From Actinomycetales bacterium (lineage in GTDB: Bacteria; Actinomycetota; Actinomycetes; Actinomycetales; Kineosporiaceae): a DNA stretch of 43,318 bases. Both the position numbers and the translations under genes were made by a program. Every line of letters begins with the position of its first letter. The stretch's first letter is position 1. The DNA is taken from positions 1-43,318 of the forward strand of contig JAAYAH010000025.1 of assembly GCA_012719445.1 (NCBI GenBank). Direction: 5' to 3'. Positions 38,202-43,318 of the stretch are shown piece after piece. The notes under the pieces are model-generated. The model was not told where the DNA came from. It searched no databases and was given only the letters and a program-made list of their open reading frames with translations.

Positions 38202-39810
38202 CCTCACGGTCGCCGTGCTCCTGCTGGGTCCGACGCTGGGGGTGCTCGGCGTTGCCGCCCTGGGGTCGCTGGCGTTCCAGGGGCCACCGGTGCTGTTCAC
38301 CCAGCGGCGGATCGGCAGGTACGGCAGGCCGTTCATGCTGGTGAAGCTGCGCACCATGACGATGACCGACGGCGGGGACGGGCGGGCCTACCGCGAGCGG
38401 CATCGGGTGACCCGGTACGGCCGGGTGCTCAGACGGCTGCGGCTGGACGAGGCGCCCCAGCTCCTGCACGTACTCACCGGGGCGATGAGCCTCGTCGGGC
38501 CGAGGCCGCTGCTGGCGACACACCTCGCCCTGGTCGGCGGCGGGGGGAACCGGCACGCCGTCCGGCCGGGGCTCACCTGCTCCGCGCAGCTCGAGCTGGC
38601 CGCGACGGGATACCTGGACAGGCACCGCCAGCTCGACCTGGACGAGGAGTACCTGCTCCGGATGAGCCTGCGGACCGACCTGGCGATCCTCCTGCGGACG
38701 GTGACCGCGGTCCTCTCCCCGCGACGACACCCCGCTCCACCGACCCCGCGCCGGTCCGGATGCGAGAACCCGGCGACCGGGAGCACCGGGGCCCACGGAA
38801 CGGGGACGGGGCTGGACCGGACCGGCCCGCCGACCCCGCTGGTGACGGTCCTGACCCTGGTGGACGGGATCGAGCGCCGGATCCGGCTGAAGCTGGAGGG
38901 GGCCAACCCCGGGGGCTCGGTGAAGCACCGCACCGCGCGGAGCCTCATCGCCTCGCTCCCCGCGGCGCGGCTGGACGAGCCGGACGCGACCCTGGTGGAG
39001 TCGACGTCCGGCAACCTCGGGGTGGCCCTCGCCATGCTGGCGCGGGAGCGCTCGGTGCGGTTCGTCGCGGTCGTGGACCCCACCATCACCGCCGAGCTGA
39101 GGGCCGCGCTGCAGTCGTTCGGGGCCGAGGTGCGGCAGATCGAGCGTGCCGGCCCCGACGGCGGGTACCTCGGTGCCCGGCTGCTGGCCGTCCGCGCCCT
39201 CCTCGCGACCTCCCCCCAGATCATGTGGACCGACCAGTACACGAACCCGGCGAACCCCCTGGTGCACTACCGGGAGACCGGGCCGGAGCTGCTCGGCCAG
39301 GCGGGCAGGGGCCCACAGGCCCTGTTCGCGGCCGTCTCCACCGGCGGCACCTTCGCGGGGCTGGCCCGTTTCTTCCGCGAGACGTGCCCGTGGGTCGAAC
39401 TGGTCGCCGTCGATGTGGTCGGGTCCGTCGCCGTCGGCGGTGACGGGCCGGGGCCCCGGTACCTGTCGGGCATCGGCTCCGGCAGGGTGTCCTCCTTCGT
39501 GACGGCCTGGCACCGCGACCTCGACGTGCACGTGCCGGAGTGGGAGGCGGTCCGGTGGTGCCGCGCCCTGCTGGGGGCGACGGGCCTCCGGCTCGGCGCG
39601 TCCAGCGGTGCCGTGCTCGCGGCCTGCCTGCGCCGGATGGCCGCGCGCCCGGACCTCACCGACGCGATCTGTGTCTGCCCCGACTTCGGTGACTCCTACC
39701 TGACCACCGTCTACGACGACTCGTGGGTGTCGGCGCGCGGCTGGCTCGCCCGCCTGGCCGGGGACCCGGGCGTCGGGGTCCGGTTCCTCGGGAGGGTGGC
39801 GACCCGATGA
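38122..39810 (+). CDS. Sugar-1-phosphate transferase fused to SbnA-like diaminopropionate synthase
   Basis: Fusion of two enzymes (562 residues). The N-terminal 200 or so are a monotopic polyprenyl-phosphate sugar-1-phosphate transferase. It has KRLLDLTVAVLLLGPTLG as the membrane segment, QRRIGRYGRPFMLVKLRTM and LDEAPQLLHVLTGAMSLVGP with RP next. A Pro/Gly-rich linker (about 215-255) leads to a cysteine-synthase-fold PLP domain: PLP Lys in GANPGGSVKHRTARS, phosphate loop ESTSGNLGVALA and LGASSGAVLAA. SbnA makes the diaminopropionate precursor from O-phosphoserine and glutamate. No stop or frameshift separates the halves. ATG at 38122 has GGGGGGAG upstream but overlaps the Mur ligase by 80 bases; GTG at 38185 is the alternative start. 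Confidence 0.85.
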   Translation: MMRSRPGPPVSRRPTARWYPTVKRLLDLTVAVLLLGPTLGVLGVAALGSLAFQGPPVLFTQRRIGRYGRPFMLVKLRTMTMTDGGDGRAYRERHRVTRYGRVLRRLRLDEAPQLLHVLTGAMSLVGPRPLLATHLALVGGGGNRHAVRPGLTCSAQLELAATGYLDRHRQLDLDEEYLLRMSLRTDLAILLRTVTAVLSPRRHPAPPTPRRSGCENPATGSTGAHGTGTGLDRTGPPTPLVTVLTLVDGIERRIRLKLEGANPGGSVKHRTARSLIASLPAARLDEPDATLVESTSGNLGVALAMLARERSVRFVAVVDPTITAELRAALQSFGAEVRQIERAGPDGGYLGARLLAVRALLATSPQIMWTDQYTNPANPLVHYRETGPELLGQAGRGPQALFAAVSTGGTFAGLARFFRETCPWVELVAVDVVGSVAVGGDGPGPRYLSGIGSGRVSSFVTAWHRDLDVHVPEWEAVRWCRALLGATGLRLGASSGAVLAACLRRMAARPDLTDAICVCPDFGDSYLTTVYDDSWVSARGWLARLAGDPGVGVRFLGRVATR

Positions 39811-40847
39811 TGTTCCTCGGCGCCGCGGACGTCGCGACGTGCCTGTCCGGCCTGGACCCGGTCGCGGAGGTGCGGCACGCCTTCGCGCTGCGGGCGGCGG
39901 GCCGGACGGTGCTGCCGATGGAGTACGGCCTGCGGTGGACGACGCCCTCCGGTGCCAGGGCCCGCAGCCTCGGCCTGCCGGCCCTCCTGGACGGCGCCGA
40001 GCCGACCGCGGGCGTGAAGATCATCAACGCGGGGTACGCCAACGTCGCCAGCGGGCTCCCCCGGGCCTCGGGGCTGGTGCTGCTGTTCGACCCGGAGACC
40101 GCGCGGGTCCGCTGCCTGATGGACGCGGCGAGGATCTCGGCCGTCCGCACCGCCGCGGTCAGCGGGCTTGCCGAGGAGCTGCTCCGCGGGAGCAGGCCGG
40201 CCGGGCGTCTCACCGTCGTCGGTGCCGGTCCCCTCGCGGCGGCCCACCTGTCGGTACTCCTGCCCCGGCTGCCGGGCCTCCGCCGGGTCGACGTGCTGGA
40301 CCTCGATCCGGCCAGGGCGAGAGCCCTCGCCGGTCGGTTCGCGGCCGATCCCGTCACTGCGGGGATCACGGTCGAGGGCGGCCCGGTGTCCATGGACGCC
40401 GTGGCCGCCGGCGACATCGTGGTGACGGTGACCACGACCGAGACGCCCTACCTGGAACGGGACGACGTCCGGCCGGGGGCGCTGGTCGTCAACGTGTCCC
40501 TCGACGACGTCGGCCACAGCCTGATGCTCGGCGCCGACGTGCTGGTCGTCGACGACTGGGGACTCGTCGCCGACGACCAGCACCGGCTGCTCGGCAGGCT
40601 CCATCGCGAGGGGCTGGTGACCGGTCCCCACGATCCACCGGTCGACGGCGCCAGGCGGGTCGACGCCGAGCTCGCCGATCTGGTGGCCGGGACGGCGCCG
40701 GGCCGGAGGCACGACGGCGAGATCGTGGTCGTCAACCCGTTCGGGATGGCGATCGGTGACCTGGCCCTGGCCGCGGCGGTCGAGCACAGGGCCGCCGAGC
40801 TCGGGCTCGGCGTGGCCCTCCCCGACCCGGACGACCCCGGGTGGTGA
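39807..40847 (+). CDS. sbnB: SbnB-like ornithine cyclodeaminase-family dehydrogenase
   Basis: Protein of 346 residues from the ornithine cyclodeaminase/mu-crystallin family. In staphyloferrin and related pathways SbnB oxidises the SbnA product to 2,3-diaminopropionate and 2-oxoglutarate with NAD. Seen here: GVKIINAGYANVASGLPRASG, LFDPETARVRCLMDAARISAVRTAA, the NAD-binding LTVVGAGPLAAAHLSVL, DIVVTVTTTETPYL and VVNPFGMAIGDLAL. The match to the SbnA domain encoded just upstream makes the Dap assignment better than either gene alone. ATG at 39807 overlaps the previous stop (ATGA). Its own stop overlaps a GTG at 40844 that could start the next gene. Confidence 0.87.
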   Translation: MMFLGAADVATCLSGLDPVAEVRHAFALRAAGRTVLPMEYGLRWTTPSGARARSLGLPALLDGAEPTAGVKIINAGYANVASGLPRASGLVLLFDPETARVRCLMDAARISAVRTAAVSGLAEELLRGSRPAGRLTVVGAGPLAAAHLSVLLPRLPGLRRVDVLDLDPARARALAGRFAADPVTAGITVEGGPVSMDAVAAGDIVVTVTTTETPYLERDDVRPGALVVNVSLDDVGHSLMLGADVLVVDDWGLVADDQHRLLGRLHREGLVTGPHDPPVDGARRVDAELADLVAGTAPGRRHDGEIVVVNPFGMAIGDLALAAAVEHRAAELGLGVALPDPDDPGW

Positions 40848-40862
40848 CCGTCGGCGGCGCGG

Positions 40863-40893
40863 GCTTGTCACCGGGCCGAGCGGCCCGACAAGC
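40863..40893. promoter_or_regulatory. Inverted repeat before the PaaX-type regulator
   Basis: GCTTGTC (40863-40869) and GACAAGC (40887-40893) flank a second dyad, GGGCCG-AG-CGGCCC (40873-40886). The composite can be a hairpin or a bipartite operator, and it lies eight bases before the GTG at 40901. Autoregulation by the PaaX-type protein is a reasonable guess. It could also attenuate read-through from sbnB. Confidence 0.5.
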
Positions 40894-40900
40894 TGACGAG

Positions 40901-41848
40901 GTGAGTCCTCCCGATCCGGCGGGCGACGCCGGAGACCCACGGAGCCAGGCCGGCCCCAACCCGCAGCACCTGCTGAGGACCCTGCTCGGTGAGTACCTCG
41001 ACTCCGCCGAGGCGGACCTCCCCTCGGCGGCGGTGGTCGCGATGCTGCGGGAGTTCGACGTCAGCGAGTCCAGCGCCCGTGCTGCGTTGTCCCGGCTCAC
41101 CCGGCGTGGTCTGATCGCCGTCCGGGGGTCCGAGCGGCCGCCGGTCTACCACCTCACCTCGCAGACGATCGCCAGGCACCGCTCCACGATGCACCGTTTT
41201 CTGAGCTTCGGCGCTCAGCCGCCGCAATGGACCGGCGACTGGGTGGCCGTGTCCTTCTCACTCCCCGAGGCCCGGCAGGCACAACGGCACGGCATCCGCA
41301 CGATGCTGGGCTCGCTGCGGTTCGTGCGGCTGTACGACGGCGTGTGGATCCGCCCCGGTGACGACTCCGGGGAGGCGACGCGGGCCCTGCACGAGCTGCT
41401 GCACACGGTCCGGTGCGCTCGATGGTCGGTGATGCACGTCCGGTTCGACGACGAGGCCGGCCCGCACGGGCCGACCGCTGCCTACGATCTCGCCGGTCTG
41501 GCGTCGGCCTACCGATCCTTCATCGATCGGTACTCCGACCTTCGGGAGCGGGTGCGTGCCGGAGCGGTCGACGCACCGCGAGCACTGATAGCGCGCACCT
41601 CCGTCATGGACTCCTGGCGGAGGTTCCCGGACACCGACCCCGACCTCCCCGAGCACCTCCTGCCGGCTCGGTGGCCTCGCCCAGCCGCCAGGGAACTCTT
41701 CCTGGAGATCCACTCGGCGCTCGGCCCCCTGGCCGAGGCCCGCCTCGTCGAAGTCACCGCACCGTACTGGCCGGCCGCCCCGTCGTGGATCACCCACTTC
41801 CGGGCGGCCGAGGATCCCGCACTCCCCCCCGCCGGCGGACGCGACTGA
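40901..41848 (+). CDS. PaaX-family transcriptional regulator
   Basis: DNA-binding repressor of 315 residues. The N-terminal winged helix is typical of PaaX: NPQHLLRTLLGEYLDSAEAD, then AMLREFDVSESSARAALSRL and TRRGLIAVRG. The middle and C-terminal PaaX domains follow (GDWVAVSFSLPEARQAQRHG, GVWIRPGDDSGE, FIDRYSDLRERV, LPARWPRPAARELFLEIHS). PaaX senses phenylacetyl-CoA. Here the likely ligand would be the product of the PaaK/LuxE-like enzyme five genes upstream in the same direction, which is inference. The GTG at 40901 follows an inverted repeat; GTG at 40844 would couple it to sbnB and add 19 residues. A strong hairpin terminator follows. Confidence 0.87.
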   Translation: MSPPDPAGDAGDPRSQAGPNPQHLLRTLLGEYLDSAEADLPSAAVVAMLREFDVSESSARAALSRLTRRGLIAVRGSERPPVYHLTSQTIARHRSTMHRFLSFGAQPPQWTGDWVAVSFSLPEARQAQRHGIRTMLGSLRFVRLYDGVWIRPGDDSGEATRALHELLHTVRCARWSVMHVRFDDEAGPHGPTAAYDLAGLASAYRSFIDRYSDLRERVRAGAVDAPRALIARTSVMDSWRRFPDTDPDLPEHLLPARWPRPAARELFLEIHSALGPLAEARLVEVTAPYWPAAPSWITHFRAAEDPALPPAGGRD

Positions 41849-41908
41849 GGAGGCTCCGCCGAGGGGCTGCCCGCCGTCGGCCCCCGCACGGCGGGGACCC
41901 GCCGGTCC

Positions 41909-41951
41909 CGGGACGCCGCCGCAGCTGTCACAGCCGCTCGGCGGCGTCCCG
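41909..41951 (+). terminator. Strong hairpin terminator after the PaaX gene
   Basis: CGGGACGCCGCCG (41909-41921) and CGGCGGCGTCCCG (41939-41951) pair perfectly over 13 bp with a 17-base loop, about 60 bases past the stop at 41848. No T-run. It separates the diaminopropionate cluster from the next promoter region. Confidence 0.8.
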
Positions 41952-41972
41952 TGTCCCCTCCCGGCCGGACCG

Positions 41973-42038
41973 CTCGAAAACCTTTCACAGCATGAGGTCT
42001 CGAAAATGTTTCATCGCGTCATCTCGAAAACCTTTCAC
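41973..42038 (+). promoter_or_regulatory. Three direct CTCGAAAA-N2-TTTCA repeats, probable operator array
   Basis: Copies at 41973-41988 (CTCGAAAACCTTTCAC), 41999-42014 (CTCGAAAATGTTTCAT) and 42023-42038 (CTCGAAAACCTTTCAC), 26 and 24 bp apart. Each holds a GAAA-N3-TTTC-like dyad, so each can bind one dimer. The array ends 30 bp before the TTGACA box of the hydrolase gene, so binding could block or activate it. LacI-type regulators of polysaccharide-degradation genes in actinobacteria often use GAAA/TTTC dyads; the exact protein is unknown. Confidence 0.75.
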
Positions 42039-42068
42039 GGCAGACACTGAAGCATTTTACGGATGCTC

Positions 42069-42096
42069 TTGACAGTTATTTGGACTGTAGTAATAG
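42069..42096 (+). promoter_or_regulatory. Promoter of the secreted hydrolase gene
   Basis: TTGACA (42069-42074) and TAATAG (42091-42096) are 16 bases apart in the most AT-rich stretch of the window. CAGTTA (42073-42078) and TAACTG (42097-42102) make an inverted repeat around the spacer. The leader to the ATG at 42265 is about 160 bases. Confidence 0.65.
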
Positions 42097-42115
42097 TAAC
42101 TGCACACAGTTCTCG

Positions 42116-42176
42116 GGGGCACCGCGCGCTCGATGCCGGCGCCCCTGGCAACCCGATGGTCCGAGCCATCGGCCAG
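42116..42176 (+). other. Structured 5' leader with two adjacent hairpins
   Basis: Hairpin one pairs GGGGC-A-CCG (42116-42124) with CGG-C-GCCCC (42137-42145). Hairpin two pairs CTGGC (42145-42149) with GCCAG (42172-42176) and CGATGG (42154-42159) with CCATCG (42166-42171), leaving an AACC bulge. The GGCAACC block recalls SAM-type riboswitches, but their other conserved parts are not seen. It may be a regulatory RNA leader or a stability element. Confidence 0.4.
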
Positions 42177-42264
42177 CAGGGAGGTCGACCTCGGACCGCG
42201 CCGATAACACTGCCAGGGAATACCACCCCGACGAGAGCGCCGACCCGGGACCCCGGAGGATTCA

Positions 42265-43318
42265 ATGAGAAAGCGGTCAGTCATCGGTGCAGCACTGGCT
42301 GCCATGGTCGTGTCCACCGGCGCGGTGACGGCGCCTCTCATCGTGACACCGGCGAATGCGGCGACCGGCGGTTCGGGTCCGTATCCGGCCGACTACGAAA
42401 CCTCGAGCGGACTGTCCAACCACACCATCTACCGGCCCAACACCCTCCCGTCCGAGAAACTGCCGATCTTCGTGTGGGGCAACGGCGGTTGTTCCGGCAA
42501 CGGGTTGTCGCAGCAGAACTTCCTGCGGGAGATCGCCTCGCACGGGTTCCTGGCCATCGCCAACGGCGCCCCGAACGGCTCCGGCTCGACGTCCTCGCAG
42601 ATGCACACCCAGTCGATCGACTGGGCCGTCTCGGAGAACTCGCGGCAGGGGAGCAAGTACTACGGCAAGCTCGACACCAGCAAGATCGCTGTCGCCGGCT
42701 GGTCCTGCGGAGGCCTGGAGGCCTACGCGGTCTCCAACGACTCGCGCGTCACCACGACCGGGATCTTCAGCAGCGGGCTGCTCAACGACTCCGACGACTA
42801 CCAGCTCAAGCGGCTGACGAAACCGATCGCCTACTTCATCGGCGGGTCCAGCGACATCGCCTACCCGAACGCCATGGACGACTGGGGCAAGCTGCCGTCG
42901 GGACTGCCGGCGTGGATGGGCAACCTCAACGTCGGGCACGGCGGGACGTACGACCAGACCAACGGCGGCGAGTTCGGCCGGGTCGCGGTGCTCTACCTCA
43001 AGTGGCGCCTCAAGGGCGACACGTCAGCCGGCACCAACTTCGTCGGCAGCAACTGCGGTCTGTGCCGCACCTGGCAGGTCCAGCAGAAGAACCTCACGCT
43101 GGACGGCAGCACCTCGAGCACGACGAGTTCGAGCACGACGCGCACCACCACGACGACGAGCACGGGTACGACGCCGGGTTCGGGGGCTGGGCAGTTGGTG
43201 ACGCCGGCGGGCAAGTGTCTGGACGTCAGCGGGACCGGCAACGGTTCCTCGGCGCGGATCAACACCTGCGGTGACAGCTCCGGGCAGGTGTGGGAGTTCG
43301 CCTCGGACGGCACCCTGC
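42265..43318 (+). CDS. Secreted alpha/beta-hydrolase with C-terminal ricin-type lectin module (3' end cut)
   Basis: Exported esterase-like enzyme, open at the right edge. Signal peptide at 1-32 (MRKRSVIGAALAAMVVSTGA to PANA). The alpha/beta-hydrolase domain spans about 35-275: oxyanion-like WGNGGCSGNGL, nucleophile Ser 147 in VAGWSCGGLEAY and a His in VGHGGTYDQ. The fold resembles polyhydroxybutyrate-depolymerase or feruloyl/acetyl-esterase-like proteins, so the substrate may be a polyester or an acylated polysaccharide. A Ser/Thr-rich linker leads to the start of a ricin-B (CBM13) module: GQLVTPAGKCLDVSG and SSGQVWEF. The ATG at 42265 has a GGAGG ribosome site. The promoter array and long leader upstream point to controlled expression. 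Confidence 0.88.
   Translation, partial: MRKRSVIGAALAAMVVSTGAVTAPLIVTPANAATGGSGPYPADYETSSGLSNHTIYRPNTLPSEKLPIFVWGNGGCSGNGLSQQNFLREIASHGFLAIANGAPNGSGSTSSQMHTQSIDWAVSENSRQGSKYYGKLDTSKIAVAGWSCGGLEAYAVSNDSRVTTTGIFSSGLLNDSDDYQLKRLTKPIAYFIGGSSDIAYPNAMDDWGKLPSGLPAWMGNLNVGHGGTYDQTNGGEFGRVAVLYLKWRLKGDTSAGTNFVGSNCGLCRTWQVQQKNLTLDGSTSSTTSSSTTRTTTTTSTGTTPGSGAGQLVTPAGKCLDVSGTGNGSSARINTCGDSSGQVWEFASDGTL

Noticed and set aside
38760-39443. Possible separate start for the SbnA-like half at ATG 38760
   Set aside because: That ATG is in a different frame. The PLP-domain frame is continuous with the sugar transferase and no well-placed internal start was seen.
41973-42038. CRISPR-like repeats
   Set aside because: Units are 16 bp with 8-10 bp between them, which is too short for spacers, and no cas genes are present.
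42111-42180. SAM-type or c-di-AMP riboswitch
   Set aside because: Only the GGCAACC block fits. The other conserved segments of those classes are not found, so it is reported only as a structured leader.

Overview
The window reads as chromosomal DNA of a high-GC actinobacterium. Coding genes use almost only G or C at third positions, GTG starts are common, adjacent genes are often coupled through ATGA or GTGA overlaps, and secreted enzymes carry Thr/Ser-rich linkers with CBM2 or ricin-type modules. The families (single-chain acyl-CoA carboxylase, NB-ARC/TPR regulator, PaaX regulator, DUF58/MoxR operon) fit a Pseudonocardiales-like organism, but the genus cannot be fixed from this sequence. No rRNA, tRNA, CRISPR array, IS element or integrase was seen.

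Layout. Bases 1-1438 (minus) hold a secreted GH26 mannanase cut by the window edge. Then come thpR (minus) and a CDP-alcohol phosphatidyltransferase (plus). Bases 3120-7662 (minus) are a five-gene DUF4129 / small membrane protein / MoxR / DUF58 / membrane protein operon. Bases 7827-17367 (minus) are a tightly packed seven-gene operon: a CDP-archaeol-synthase-like protein, a PEP-synthase-like dikinase, phosphatidylserine-synthase-like and decarboxylase proteins, a UbiA prenyltransferase, a second dikinase-like protein and a GNAT protein. A PhzF-like isomerase, a secreted seven-repeat RCC1 protein and an 1873-residue single-chain acyl-CoA carboxylase follow, all on the minus strand. After an 843-bp gap the plus strand carries a membrane-anchored patatin and an NB-ARC/TPR regulator behind a palindromic control region. 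Next are a flavin/FMN-type PPOX protein (minus), an SDR and a membrane protein.

Bases 35521-41848 (plus) form a second coupled cluster: a PaaK/LuxE-like adenylate-forming enzyme, a MurD-like ligase, a fusion of a sugar-1-phosphate transferase with an SbnA-like enzyme, an SbnB-like dehydrogenase and a PaaX-type regulator. A strong hairpin terminator ends it. Three direct CGAAAA-N2-TTTCA repeats and a TTGACA promoter then precede a secreted alpha/beta hydrolase with a ricin-type lectin module, cut by the right edge.

Two regions look most likely to be undescribed systems. The seven-gene minus-strand operon can be read as a complete headgroup route for a prenyl-ether or other prenylated lipid: prenyl transfer, CTP activation, serine transfer and decarboxylation, plus two dikinases that might phosphorylate a lipid alcohol. 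It mixes archaeal-type and bacterial-type enzymes. The plus-strand cluster makes 2,3-diaminopropionate (by homology to SbnA/SbnB) in the same polypeptide and operon as a polyprenyl-phosphate sugar-1-phosphate transferase, an acyl-activating enzyme and a Mur-type amide ligase. This suggests a diaminopropionate-containing lipid-linked glycan or conjugate. Both functional readings are inferences from family membership and gene order.
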